DNA of 64,000 nt. Source: Acidobacteria bacterium OLB17 (GTDB taxonomy: Bacteria; Acidobacteriota; Blastocatellia; Pyrinomonadales; Pyrinomonadaceae). The DNA is taken from contig LLEU01000010.1 of the NCBI GenBank assembly GCA_001567505.1, forward strand, positions 62,001-126,000, given 5' to 3'. Within the stretch, counting starts at the first letter, position 1. Each line of letters opens with the position of its first letter. Below the pieces are notes generated by a model. The model saw nothing but the letters and a program-made list of their open reading frames with translations. It was not told the origin of the DNA and did not search any database. The position numbers and the translations under genes are program-made. Of the stretch, positions 12,002 through 23,304 are shown piece by piece.

Positions 12002-13855
12002 ATGAAGGATAAGCTCTGGAAGCAATTTATCGACGATGATGAACGCGGCCTTCCCGTCCTGCAGAACGGCATCTCCCGCCGGACATTCCTGGAAGCAATC
12101 GGCTACACGACCGCGGCGATCGCACTCACAAGCTGTGCAACGCCCGAACAAAAGGTCATTCCGTACCTCAAGCAGCCGCCGGAGCTTATGCCCGGGGTCG
12201 CAAGCTGGTATGCCTCAACCTGCGGCGGCTGCAGTGCGGGCTGCGGCCTGCTCGTGAAGGTCCGCGACGGCCGCCCGATCAAGGTCGAAGGCAATCCGGA
12301 ACATCCCGTTAATAGGGGCGGTCTTTGTCCCGTCGCACATTCGCTCGTCTTCGGGCTTTACGATGCGGAACGGCTCCAGCAGCCGCTTGCGGGCGGCAAG
12401 CCGAGCACTTGGGAAGAAGCGGACAAGCAGATAATCGAAAAGCTGAAGGCGATCGCCGCGTCCGGCGGTAAGGTTCGGCTTCTCTCGAATTCGATCACGG
12501 GCCCGACATCACGTAAGGTGATCAACAAATTCCTCTCACAGTTCAAGGATGCGAAACATATCGTCTATGAACCGGTGTCGACCGCAGCAATACGGGCCGC
12601 GCATCTGCGTACGCACGGTGTCGAGTGTATCCCTGCCTTTCGAATTGAGGACGCACGGCTAATTGTAAGTTTAGGTGCGGACTTTCTCGGCACATGGATC
12701 TCACCGACCGCCTTTACCCGCTCTTTTTCTCAGGCCCGTGAGGTGAATGTCCGCAAAGAACGGATGCTTCGCCATATACAGTTCGAGTCGCGGCTTTCCA
12801 TGACCGGAGCCAACGCGGATAAGCGCGTGACGATATCGCCGGCCGAAGAGGCCGAAGCGATATTGCTTCTTGCAAAACTTGTGTCCGCAAGGTCGGGTGC
12901 AACGGGGGCAAGCGAGACGATCGACGGGTTCGAGCCGCGGAGGCTCTCGGAAAAAGCGAAAGCCGCTGTCGCAAAATGTGCGGATGAACTCATCGGTGCA
13001 AAAGGAGCGTCGTTGGTGATATGCGGGTCAAATAATATCGATAAACAGCAGGCCGTAAGCTTTATAAACCAGGCCCTAGGTAACTACGGAAAGACGATCG
13101 CGATCCCCGCCGGCAATACCCAGAACTTTGGCAGGGATGAGGATATGCAAACCCTCATCGCCGAGATGAAGGACGGAAGCGTTGAGGCGCTGATCGTCCT
13201 GAATGCAAATCCGGTCTATGACCATTTCTCGGGTTCGGAGGTCGCGAATGCGATCGGCCGAGTCCCGCTAAAGATCTCGCTAAGTCCGGTACTCGATGAA
13301 ACAGCGTCACTCGCCGACCTTGCATGTCCGACGCACCATTCTCTCGAATCGTGGGATGATGCGGAGCCGATCAGCGGTGTGTTCAGCACAACTCAACCGA
13401 CGATCGCACCGCTTTTTGGAACGCGTGCGTATCAAGAAAGTCTGATGCGTTGGAGCGGTGACAGCCGCAGCTTCTACGACGCGCTGCGTAGCGAATGGCA
13501 AGCCGGCCCGTTTGCCGAGCAGACGGACGTCAAGGCGTTCGATGGCTTCTGGGATAAGTCTATCCACGACGGCGTGTTCGTTAGCCCAAAGGCGGATGCC
13601 TCGCAGCCAGCGTTCAAGGCAGACGGCCTGAACGACGCGGCGGCCCGGCTGGCAGGCCGGGGAAGCTCGGCCGGAAGCCTTACGGCCGTGCTCTATCCAA
13701 AGGTCACCATTCGCGACGGACGATTCGCAAATAATCCATGGCTCCACGAGATCCCGGACCCGATCACAAAAAACGACCTGGGACAACTACGCCTGCATGT
13801 CGCCGAATGCGGCATCAAAGGCCGGTGTAGCCGAAGGCCAGGTCGTCCGTCTTAG
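12002..13855 (+). CDS. actB: Alternative complex III subunit ActB, N-terminal molybdopterin-like part (frameshifted)
   Basis: This frame gives ATG 12002 (MKDKLWKQF) and about 590 true residues. A twin-arginine-like signal (SRRTFLEAIGYTTAA) ends in a lipobox-like TSC, as in ActB proteins. The oxidoreductase domain with CGGCSAGCG near residue 78 resembles the molybdopterin family but ActB is believed to bind no Mo. The frame breaks at an A6 run (13768-13773): removing one A gives DPITKTTWDNYACMSPN, which joins directly to the next frame. The last 28 codons up to the stop at 13855 are therefore out of frame. A functional ActB would be one polypeptide of about 980 residues ending at 14942. Confidence 0.85.
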   Translation: MKDKLWKQFIDDDERGLPVLQNGISRRTFLEAIGYTTAAIALTSCATPEQKVIPYLKQPPELMPGVASWYASTCGGCSAGCGLLVKVRDGRPIKVEGNPEHPVNRGGLCPVAHSLVFGLYDAERLQQPLAGGKPSTWEEADKQIIEKLKAIAASGGKVRLLSNSITGPTSRKVINKFLSQFKDAKHIVYEPVSTAAIRAAHLRTHGVECIPAFRIEDARLIVSLGADFLGTWISPTAFTRSFSQAREVNVRKERMLRHIQFESRLSMTGANADKRVTISPAEEAEAILLLAKLVSARSGATGASETIDGFEPRRLSEKAKAAVAKCADELIGAKGASLVICGSNNIDKQQAVSFINQALGNYGKTIAIPAGNTQNFGRDEDMQTLIAEMKDGSVEALIVLNANPVYDHFSGSEVANAIGRVPLKISLSPVLDETASLADLACPTHHSLESWDDAEPISGVFSTTQPTIAPLFGTRAYQESLMRWSGDSRSFYDALRSEWQAGPFAEQTDVKAFDGFWDKSIHDGVFVSPKADASQPAFKADGLNDAAARLAGRGSSAGSLTAVLYPKVTIRDGRFANNPWLHEIPDPITKNDLGQLRLHVAECGIKGRCSRRPGRPS

Positions 13856-14942
13856 CAAGGCCGGAGTATCGATCGAGATCCCGGTCCTGATCCAGCCCGG
13901 GCAAAGCGACGATTGCGTCGCGGTGGCCTTGGGTTACGGAAGAACGAAAGCAGGCCGGGTCGCGAGTGGCGTCGGTGCAAATGCATATCCGTTCGTTGAG
14001 TTCGTGGACGGCACATTCCGATATGAGGCCGAAGATGTCTCGATCGAACCGACATCGACCTTCGTTGAGCTCGCAAAAACTCAAGTTCATCAATCTGCTG
14101 AAGGCCGTCCGCTGATAATGGAGTATTCTCTCGCGGAGTTCGTTAGCGGCCACCTTCATGAAGAAAGCGAGAAACAGGTCGATCTATGGAAGCCGCACGA
14201 CTTCCCCGAACACAAATGGGGAATGGTCGTCGATCTGAACGCATGTGTCGGATGTAACGCATGTGTCCTGAGCTGCCAGGCCGAGAACAACATTCCTGTC
14301 GTTGGGAAAGATGAAGTGCGCCGGCGTCGTGAGATGCATTGGATGAGGATCGACCGTTACTACGACGAGAAGCCGGACGGTGTAACGACGAGATTCCAAC
14401 CGATGACCTGTGCGCAGTGCGACAACGCATCCTGCGAGACGGTTTGCCCGGTCCTTGCGACCGTACATTCAAGCGAAGGCCTTAATATGCAGGTATATAA
14501 CCGCTGTGTCGGAACGCGATATTGCGCAAATAACTGTCCTTTCAAGGTTCGTCGCTTCAATTGGTTCTTGTATCCGCACGAGGACGCGGTCGCAAATCTC
14601 GCACTCAATCCGGATGTTACGGTCCGAACCCGCGGCGTGATGGAAAAGTGCACTTTCTGCGTCCAGCGTATCGAAGAAGGAAAGATCCATGCACGCAACG
14701 AAGGACGGCCGATCAAAGACGGGGAGATCAAAACAGCCTGCCAGCAGAGCTGCCCGGCGAACGCGATCACATTCGGCGATCTGAAGGATCCGGAAAGCAG
14801 CGTCTCGAAACTAAGGCACACAAAGCGGAACTATGTCCTGTTAGAGGAGCTTAATCTACGGCAGGGCCTTACCTACCTGGGTAAGGTGCGGAATGATGGG
14901 GAAACAGTAGGGGGAGAACCGAAAAATGGCAGCAGTCTTTAG
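13797..14942 (+). CDS. actB: Alternative complex III subunit ActB, C-terminal Fe-S part (same gene, after frameshift)
   Basis: This is the continuation of actB in the +1 frame; the apparent start MSPNAASKAG is an internal part of the ActB molybdopterin-binding C-terminal domain, not a real start. After it come the iron-sulfur groups: CVGCNACVLSCQ, CAQCDNASCETVCP, CVGTRYCANNCP and CTFCVQRIEEGK with a later CQQSCP, the typical 3x4Fe-4S plus 3Fe-4S set. ActB wires ActA and the membrane subunits on the periplasmic side. The stop lies 17 bases inside the next gene, actC. Confidence 0.85.
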   Translation: MSPNAASKAGVAEGQVVRLSKAGVSIEIPVLIQPGQSDDCVAVALGYGRTKAGRVASGVGANAYPFVEFVDGTFRYEAEDVSIEPTSTFVELAKTQVHQSAEGRPLIMEYSLAEFVSGHLHEESEKQVDLWKPHDFPEHKWGMVVDLNACVGCNACVLSCQAENNIPVVGKDEVRRRREMHWMRIDRYYDEKPDGVTTRFQPMTCAQCDNASCETVCPVLATVHSSEGLNMQVYNRCVGTRYCANNCPFKVRRFNWFLYPHEDAVANLALNPDVTVRTRGVMEKCTFCVQRIEEGKIHARNEGRPIKDGEIKTACQQSCPANAITFGDLKDPESSVSKLRHTKRNYVLLEELNLRQGLTYLGKVRNDGETVGGEPKNGSSL

Positions 14943-16345
14943 AGACATCGAGACCGTCCGGGAAGAAGAGATCCGGCTTCAGAGCGAGATCGACCGCATA
15001 ACCGCGCATCCGGTGTATTCGCCGCTCCGTGAGCCACTGATCGACGAGAGCAAGGCTTGCAGCGACGTTACGAACGACATTAGCGGCCTCCTTGAGCGGC
15101 CCGCGAGCAAGGGCTGGTGGATCTTGTTCGGGCTCTCATTCTCACTGCTCATCGCGGGCATCGTAGCGGCGATCAACACCGTCTATTTCGGCATTGGGAC
15201 ATGGGGCCTGAATAAGACGGTCGGTTGGGCCTTTGGCATTACGAACTTTGTTTTCTGGATCGGCATCGGCCACGCGGGCACGTTCATCTCTGCGATCCTC
15301 TACTTGTTCGGCCAAAAGTGGCGTACGTCGATCAACCGTTCCGCAGAAGCCATGACCCTGATCGCGGTCATGTGTGCGGGAATCTTTCCGATCCTGCATA
15401 TGGGACGCCCGTGGCTTTTCTACTGGATAATGCCGTATCCGAACACACGCGGTTCCCTCTGGGTGAACTTTCGCTCACCGCTCTTGTGGGATTTTTTTGC
15501 GATCTCGACCTATTTCACGATCTCCCTCGTGTTCTGGTATCTAGGGCTCGTGCCCGACCTTGCGACCGCACGTGACCGAGCGACGAACAAGGCCCGGAAG
15601 ATCTTCTATACCGTCCTGAGTCTGGGATGGAACGGCTCTAATCGGACATGGTCACGCTATGAAACAGTTTATGGAGTGTTAGCGGCCCTTGCAACGCCGC
15701 TCGTTCTTTCCGTACACAGTATCGTCAGCTTCGATTTTGCCACCTCGCTTGTTCCCGGTTGGCATTCAACGATCTTTCCGCCGTACTTCGTTGCGGGTGC
15801 GGTCTTTTCGGGATTTGCGATGGTTACCACACTGCTAATTCCGGTCAGAAAGGTGATGCACCTTGAAGGCTACATTACCGTCCAGCACCTGGACAATATG
15901 TGCAAGATCACGCTGCTCACGGGGTCGATCGTTGGACTTTCGTATTTGACCGAGCTGTTCATCGGGTTCTACAGCGGAAATCCGAACGAGATCTTTGTGA
16001 TCTTGAACCGTATGGGCGGGCCGTATGCTTGGGCATACTGGATAATGTTCAGCTGCAACGCCTTCATACCGCAGCTCTTCTGGTTCAAGGCGTTCCGAAC
16101 AAGGATCCCATTGATCCTATCGCTCTGCATCCTCGTGAACGTAGGAATGTGGTTCGAGCGTTTTGTGATCATCGTCACGAGCCTTCACCGAGACTATCTC
16201 CCGTCAAGCTGGGCGATATTTATACCGACATTGACCGACGTCGGCCTCTTGGTCGGCAGCTTTGGCCTATTCTTTACGGCATTTCTGATCTTTTTGCGAC
16301 TTTTCCCCGTCATTTCAATGAACGAGGTCAAAGGAGTATTGCATT

Positions 16346-16359
<14 letters not shown>
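14926..16359 (+). CDS. actC: Alternative complex III subunit ActC (NrfD-like, quinone site)
   Basis: 477 residues, with an N-terminal hydrophilic stretch of about 65 residues and then ten predicted transmembrane helices of the NrfD/PsrC fold. The GHAGTFISAILYLF motif in TM2-3 and the RPWLFYW segment are characteristic of ActC. It provides the quinol-oxidising site next to the ActB Fe-S wire. The start overlaps actB by 17 bases and the end overlaps actD by 14 bases, so translation is coupled through the whole cluster. Confidence 0.93.
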
Positions 16360-16887
<528 letters not shown>

Positions 16888-16891
<4 letters not shown>

Positions 16892-17448
16892 GCAAAAAAG
16901 TGAGTGTCGCTCTTTACCTTCTGCTGCCGATCGTCGTGATCGGCGGACTGGTCGGATTCAGTCGTGACCTGACAAAACGGAATCGCGAGTTCCCTACACA
17001 GATGGAGTATTCGCCGGCGTATCTTTCCCAGACGGCAAATCCTGTACTGCCGAATGGAATGACGCTCCAGCCGCCCGTAGTAGGGACGATCCGACGAGGC
17101 TTTATGCCTTTCCATTACGGGCCCGGCCTTGACGAGGAGGCCCGCGCAGGCCGAGAGCTGAAAAACCCGTTCCAGGCGACGCAGGAGAACCTTGACCGCG
17201 GGAAATATATTTACACGAATAACTGTGCGGTTTGCCATGGTACGACCGGCAACGGTGATGGCCCCGTCATCCCGAAATTCCCGAATCCGCCTTCGTATCA
17301 TACCGACACTTCAAGGGCTCTGCCCGACGGGGCGATGTTCCACGTCATCACGATGGGCCGAAACAATATGTCGTCCTACGCGGCGCAGGTCTCGCCCGAC
17401 GACCGCTGGAAAGTGATCCTTTACATTCGCAGTTTGCAGAAAAAATGA
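16888..17448 (+). CDS. actE: Alternative complex III subunit ActE, monohaem cytochrome c
   Basis: 186 residues: an N-terminal signal/anchor (residues 5-25), then a class I cytochrome c domain with one CAVCHG haem motif near residue 114 and a distal Met region (AMFHVITMGRNNM). The segment MPFHYGPGLDEEARAGRELKNPF before the haem is split here as MPFHYGPG and RELKNPF, both typical of ActE. ActE accepts electrons from ActA and hands them to the downstream partner. The start overlaps actD by 4 bases. Confidence 0.92.
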
Positions 17449-17451
17449 GAT

Positions 17452-18663
17452 ATGGCAAGGAACGTTTTAAATAACTCGATGGGCCGCGGCATTCTCCTGG
17501 TAGCCTTTGCCCTTGGCGCGATCGGTAGTATCGCCGGACTGATGACGAGCGAGCGCTTCTGGTTCAGTTTCCTTCAAAATTCCCTTTTTGTGCTAACGCT
17601 CGCACTTGGGGCCGTGCTGTTCGTCGCATTCAAATCGGTTTCCAACGCCGGCTGGGCGACCGCCTTGCGTAGGGTACCGGAGGCGATGATGGGCTATGTA
17701 CCGATCGGCGGCATCCTGCTTCTGCTCGTCTTTTTCGGGCGGTATCAACTTTATCCATGGACGAACCCGGTGCCATCTGCCCACGAGGCGGGGCTTCAGC
17801 TCGGCTTCAAGCACGCCTGGCTCAGTACGCCGTTCTTTTTCGGGAGAATGATCGTGTTCCTTGCCGTCTGGTCCGGGCTGATCTATCTGATGCGACGCGC
17901 CTCATTCCAACAAGATTCCGATGGCGATGTCGTCCACACAAAACGAAGAAAAGCATATTCTGCGATATTCATCGTCGTTTTCGGCGTCACTTTCTCGCTC
18001 GCATCGTTCGATTGGATAATGTCGATCGAGCCGATGTTCTACAGTACGATCTTCGGGTTCTACACGATCTCGGGAACGCTCACAAGCAGTGCCGCCGCGA
18101 TCACGATACTCGTCATTTTTCTTAAGAAACGTGGTTTTTTACCCGCGGTCGGCGAAAAGCATATGCACGCTCTCGGGCAGATCGTAATGGGTTTCGCGAC
18201 GTTCTGGGCTTATATGTGGATCTCGCAATATCTTCTTATCTACTATGCGAATCTTCCCGAAGAGACCATTTACTACTACCGTCGCACCTCGTCGAGCGGC
18301 TGGATGGCGGTCTTCATCCTTAATCTCTTCCTGAATTGGGTGATCCCATTCGTGATGCTTTTGCCCCGGCAGGTCAAGATGAATGCAAAATGGATGGTCG
18401 CCGCCTGCACGATCGTTCTTGCGGGCCACTGGCTCGACCTTTATGCGATGATCTTCCCCGCTTTCTTTGGCAGCCCGATCATCGGATTTGTAGATGTGGC
18501 GCTAACGATCGGGTTCGTTGCTCTCTTCCTGCTGGTGTTCATTAAGTGTATTGGTTGCGAGGAACTCATCCCACGAAATGATCCCTATCTCGAAGAAAGT
18601 GTCGAACATGAGGACCTGGAGCTCGTGTATCAACTTCGTACAGAGACAGCTGGCGATATCTGA
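17452..18663 (+). CDS. actF: Alternative complex III subunit ActF (quinol:cytochrome c oxidoreductase membrane subunit)
   Basis: 403 residues with about ten transmembrane helices; an ActC paralogue without the N-terminal extension. ActF-type segments are LYPWTNP near residue 100, FSLASFDWIMSIEPMFYSTI near residue 180, and WISQYLLIYYANLPEE near residue 260. It is the last gene of the run. No cytochrome c oxidase genes follow, unlike many act operons, so the electron acceptor of this ACIII must be encoded elsewhere or be a periplasmic cytochrome such as the diheme protein at the operon start. Confidence 0.93.
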   Translation: MARNVLNNSMGRGILLVAFALGAIGSIAGLMTSERFWFSFLQNSLFVLTLALGAVLFVAFKSVSNAGWATALRRVPEAMMGYVPIGGILLLLVFFGRYQLYPWTNPVPSAHEAGLQLGFKHAWLSTPFFFGRMIVFLAVWSGLIYLMRRASFQQDSDGDVVHTKRRKAYSAIFIVVFGVTFSLASFDWIMSIEPMFYSTIFGFYTISGTLTSSAAAITILVIFLKKRGFLPAVGEKHMHALGQIVMGFATFWAYMWISQYLLIYYANLPEETIYYYRRTSSSGWMAVFILNLFLNWVIPFVMLLPRQVKMNAKWMVAACTIVLAGHWLDLYAMIFPAFFGSPIIGFVDVALTIGFVALFLLVFIKCIGCEELIPRNDPYLEESVEHEDLELVYQLRTETAGDI

Positions 18664-18688
18664 ACTTGGTCTTTGAAAAACAATGAAG

Positions 18689-18713
18689 GCGGCCGGGTAG
18701 TTCTCCCGGCCGC
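18689..18713. terminator. Bidirectional terminator between act operon and tnaA
   Basis: A perfect 9-bp GC stem, GCGGCCGGG (18689-18697) with CCCGGCCGC (18705-18713), and a 7-base loop, between two convergent genes. On the minus strand it is followed after a few bases by GTTTTT; on the plus strand the T tract is weak. Confidence 0.65.
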
Positions 18714-18727
18714 GACTGTGGTCTCTT

Positions 18728-20125
18728 CTATGCCGATGCGGACGCGACCGAAGGCAGGACCTCGAAATGGGCCGTAAAATGCCGCAGGAAAGGGGTTTCC
18801 TTCACGATACGAAGTCCTTTTGTATCTTTGGAAGCCGCCTTGATCTCGTCAAACACCTCGATCACATAGTCGATGTGGCTTTGCGTATAGACACGCCGAG
18901 GGATCGCAAGTCGCACGAGTTCGGACGCGGCAGGGACAAGCTTGCCTTCCGCATCGTACTTTCCGAACATCACGGAACCGATCTCGACGGCCCGGATCCC
19001 GCCTCTTTTATAGAGTTCGCATACCAACACCTGACCGGGATATTGTTCTGCGGGTATGTGGGGATAAAGGAGTGCCGCGTCAACATAGACTGCGTGGCCT
19101 CCGATCGGATAAAGCACCGGTATCCCTTTGGCCCGAATGTGCTCGCCGAGGTAACGTGTGCTGACGATGCGATAGTTGAGATATTCGGGTTCGAAAACTT
19201 CACGAAGGCCTTGTGCGATCGCCTCCATATCGCGGCCCGCAAGGCCGCCGTAGGTGACGAAGCCCTCGGTAATGATCAGCAAGTTCGTACATTCTTCGGC
19301 AAGCTTTGCATCCTTAAGCCCGAGAAAACCGCCCATATTTACGAGGGCATCCTTTTTTGCGCTCATTACGCACCCGTCAACAAGGCCGAACATCTCCTGT
19401 GCGATCTCGCGATAGGTTTTCTTATCAAACCCATCCTCGTATTGATGGATGAACCAGGCATTCTCTGCGATACGGCAGCAATCAAGTATGAGGAGGATAT
19501 TCTCCCGGCGGCAGATCTCGGACACGGAACGAGCATTCTGCATGCTTACGGGCTGACCGCCGCCGCTATTGTTCGTTACGGTCAGGATCACGGCCGCGAT
19601 GTTCTCACGGCCGTATTTGGCAATATTACTTTCAAGGAGATCAAGGTCGATGTCGCCCTTGAAATGGTGGTCGGAATCGTGATCTGCCGCGAGACGTGTC
19701 GGGATGTCGATCGCAGCCGCGCCGCCGAATTCGATATTTGCTCGGGTCGTGTCGAAATGAGTATTGCTCAAAAATACTTTCCCGGCACCGCCAAGCTGAC
19801 TGTAGAGGATGCGTTCGGCTGCCCGTCCTTGATGCGTCGGGAGCACGTACTCAAAACCGGTAAGGTCGCGGACCTCGTTATAAAAGATATCCCAGCTCGA
19901 GGCCCCGGCGTAGGATTCGTCCCCGCGCATAATGCCGGCCCACTGCTCGCTGCTCATTGCGGAAGTGCCGCTGTCGGTCAGCAGGTCGATAGTGACCTGA
20001 CGCGAATGCAGCAGGAACGGATTGTAATGAGCTTCCTTAATGTACCGTTCACGCTCGGCTTCGGTGGACATAAAGATAGGCTCAACAGACTTGATCTTGA
20101 AAGGCTCAATTATTGTTTTTGGCAT
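18728..20125 (-). CDS. tnaA: Tryptophanase (L-tryptophan indole-lyase)
   Basis: 465 residues from ATG 20125 (AAGGA 8 bases upstream); the frame runs on to 20176 but without a site. A PLP enzyme of the beta-eliminating lyase family that splits tryptophan into indole, pyruvate and ammonia. The PLP lysine is in SAKKDALVNMGG. Three positions that separate tryptophanase from tyrosine phenol-lyase all point to tryptophanase: Asp in HFDTT (Asp137 in E. coli TnaA), Ile in AVEIGS (Ile396), and His in LRHF (His463). It is cytoplasmic. It is divergent from a tyrosine phenol-lyase-like paralogue, with a perfect CRP-type palindrome in the gap; E. coli tna is also CRP-controlled. No TnaC-like leader peptide and no TnaB permease were seen. 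Confidence 0.88.
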   Translation of the reverse strand: MPKTIIEPFKIKSVEPIFMSTEAERERYIKEAHYNPFLLHSRQVTIDLLTDSGTSAMSSEQWAGIMRGDESYAGASSWDIFYNEVRDLTGFEYVLPTHQGRAAERILYSQLGGAGKVFLSNTHFDTTRANIEFGGAAAIDIPTRLAADHDSDHHFKGDIDLDLLESNIAKYGRENIAAVILTVTNNSGGGQPVSMQNARSVSEICRRENILLILDCCRIAENAWFIHQYEDGFDKKTYREIAQEMFGLVDGCVMSAKKDALVNMGGFLGLKDAKLAEECTNLLIITEGFVTYGGLAGRDMEAIAQGLREVFEPEYLNYRIVSTRYLGEHIRAKGIPVLYPIGGHAVYVDAALLYPHIPAEQYPGQVLVCELYKRGGIRAVEIGSVMFGKYDAEGKLVPAASELVRLAIPRRVYTQSHIDYVIEVFDEIKAASKDTKGLRIVKETPFLRHFTAHFEVLPSVASASA

Positions 20126-20161
20126 TGGATCATTCCTTTTTTTATTTATGTTTCGGCAAGC

Positions 20162-20177
20162 TGTGACGTGTGTCACA
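20162..20177. promoter_or_regulatory. Perfect CRP-family palindrome in the tnaA/tpl intergenic region
   Basis: TGTGACGTGTGTCACA: the two half-sites TGTGA and TCACA are exact reverse complements with 6 bases between, identical to the E. coli CRP consensus half-sites. It lies 37 bases upstream of the tnaA start codon and 72 bases upstream of the tpl-like start codon. It fits the broader pattern TRTGA-N6-TCAYA seen at three other places in the window. Confidence 0.7.
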
Positions 20178-20218
20178 TATGATCATTTTATCCCTGTCGA
20201 ACGCCTTTTTCCTACTAG

Positions 20219-21643
<1,425 letters not shown>

Positions 21644-21665
21644 AATACGCGGTAAGCTAAATAGA

Positions 21666-22430
21666 TCAGATTCCGCTGAATCCACCGTCGATCTCAAAGG
21701 CGGTGCCGGTCACAAAGGCAGCCTCATCTGATGCAAGATAAAGGACGGACGCGGCGATCTCTTCGGGGGTCGCCATCCGGCCGACCGCCTGAGTCGCGGA
21801 CATTTCTCGATAGGCGACTTCCGGGTCGGGATACTCGGCTAGCCGCTCCCGGACAAATGGTGTTTCAACACGGCCAGGACAGACCGCAACGGCCCGAATA
21901 CCATCCCTTGCGTGGTCAAGGGCGAGGCATTTCGTGAAGCCCACGACCGCGAACTTTGTCGTGCAGTATGCCAAGCGGTCCGCGATCGCCACAACGCCTC
22001 CGATGGACGCGATATTGATCACAACGCCGCGCCGACGTTCGATCATTCCGCCAATGAACGCCTTCGTGAGCGAGAATGCGCCGCGGACATTGACCGAGTA
22101 AAGACGGTCGAGATCTTCGGCGTCGGTCTGACTGATCGTCCCGACGAATCCGATGCCTGCATTATTGACGAGTATGTCGAGGCCTCCACGCGAATCGACG
22201 ACACGTGCTGCGGCACGGATGCAGCCCTCGTGAGAGCTTACATCAAGCTCGATGAACTCGGCCTCTCTGCCCGACGTGCAGAGACTTTCCGCAACGGACG
22301 AGCCTCGTTCGCGATCAATGTCGGCGACAAAGACGAATGCGCCGGCTGCCGAGAGTGTCTCGGCGATCGCTTCTCCGATGCCGGATGCAGCTCCCGTGAC
22401 AAAAGCGGTCTTATTTCGCAGATCGAACAT
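21666..22430 (-). CDS. Short-chain dehydrogenase/reductase (SDR)
   Basis: 254 residues from ATG 22430 with GAGGAAGGG just upstream; the longer frame to 22496 lies inside the previous gene. A classical SDR: cofactor motif TGAASGIG (residues 12-19), NNAG near residue 88, catalytic Ser in NIASIGG, and YCTTK (Tyr-x-x-x-Lys). Asp at the end of beta-2 (FVADID) suggests NAD preference. It overlaps the upstream FAH-family gene by 20 bases and is last in the sugar-acid gene run. It may oxidise a sugar or a 2-keto-3-deoxy acid, as SDRs do in L-fucose or L-rhamnose pathways; the substrate is not known. Confidence 0.88.
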   Translation of the reverse strand: MFDLRNKTAFVTGAASGIGEAIAETLSAAGAFVFVADIDRERGSSVAESLCTSGREAEFIELDVSSHEGCIRAAARVVDSRGGLDILVNNAGIGFVGTISQTDAEDLDRLYSVNVRGAFSLTKAFIGGMIERRRGVVINIASIGGVVAIADRLAYCTTKFAVVGFTKCLALDHARDGIRAVAVCPGRVETPFVRERLAEYPDPEVAYREMSATQAVGRMATPEEIAASVLYLASDEAAFVTGTAFEIDGGFSGI

Positions 22431-23304
22431 CTTGCCCTTCCTCGCCGACAATAGGATTCCGCAAAACACCCAAGCCTTCGATCTCGACCTCAGCAATGTC
22501 TTGGGACCTCAGAAAGATCTTAGGTGACCTCGCAAACCCGACTCCGGGCGGGGTTCCGGTCGCAATTACATCGCCGGGCTCCAGCGTGATCGAGCCCGAG
22601 ATGAACTCGATCAACTCGGGGATCCGAAAGATCATCTGCCCGGTGTTTGAATCCTGTAAAGTCTCCCCATTAAGTCGAAAACGGATCCTAAGATCGTGCG
22701 GGTCTGCGACCTCGTCCCGCGTCAAAACGAACGGGCCAAGCGGGCCGAAAGTGTCGCAGGATTTCCCTCTTTGCCACTGGCCGTCGGCAAACTGAAAATC
22801 GCGCGCCGAGACGTCATTGAAGTTCGCATATCCGAATACATAGTCCATCGCATCGGTGGAACTTACCCGGCTCGCGCGCCTTCCAATGATAACGGCCAGT
22901 TCGGCCTCATAATCGACCTCCGAGCTTCCGTGCGGCAGCTTGATCGGGAGGTCCGGGCCGGTGATGGATGTCGGGAACTTCGAGAAGATGATCGGAGATT
23001 CGGGGATCGGAAGTCCGCTCTCTTCGGCATGGTCGCGATAGTTTAGGCCTACACAGATCACCTTGCCGGGCCGTGGGACGGGCGCGACAAGGGTAACTTC
23101 GGTGCGTTCGAAGGTGCGGCCAGGCGCCGTATTTCGGAGAGGTCCAAGTTCAAGATCAAAAAACTTTAGAAGTTCGGATTCGCAAGATATCCTGCTGAGT
23201 CCTTCCGGCGTCAGGTCGGCGATGCGGCCGTCGTCCAAGATCGATCCGATACGGAACGCTCCGGTACAGGTATCGTTGATGGGCCTAAATACAACGACTC
23301 TCAT
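22411..23304 (-). CDS. Fumarylacetoacetate hydrolase-family protein
   Basis: 297 residues. A short N-terminal domain precedes the FAH catalytic fold: VICVGLNYRDHAEESG, FSKFPTSITGP, the metal-binding Glu residues in EVDYEAELAVIIG, and GDVIATGTPPGVG. Members cleave or isomerise C-C bonds in 2,4-diketo acids, for example 2,4-diketo-3-deoxy-L-fuconate hydrolase, ureidoglycolate lyase-like enzymes and fumarylpyruvate hydrolase. The neighbouring enolase-type dehydratase and SDRs favour a role in sugar acid breakdown to pyruvate plus a hydroxy acid. Its start overlaps the stop of the upstream DUF4185 gene as ATGA. Confidence 0.87.
   Translation of the reverse strand: MRVVVFRPINDTCTGAFRIGSILDDGRIADLTPEGLSRISCESELLKFFDLELGPLRNTAPGRTFERTEVTLVAPVPRPGKVICVGLNYRDHAEESGLPIPESPIIFSKFPTSITGPDLPIKLPHGSSEVDYEAELAVIIGRRASRVSSTDAMDYVFGYANFNDVSARDFQFADGQWQRGKSCDTFGPLGPFVLTRDEVADPHDLRIRFRLNGETLQDSNTGQMIFRIPELIEFISGSITLEPGDVIATGTPPGVGFARSPKIFLRSQDIAEVEIEGLGVLRNPIVGEEGQDVRSAK

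Noticed and set aside
13768..13774. Programmed -1 ribosomal frameshift at A AAA AAC in actB
   Set aside because: The direction is wrong: joining the two ActB frames requires +1 or -2, so a standard -1 event would not produce ActB.
18767..20182. 471-codon open frame on the plus strand opposite tnaA
   Set aside because: Exact antisense of a well-conserved enzyme; its translation has no recognisable family features and the length is explained by GC-rich codon bias.
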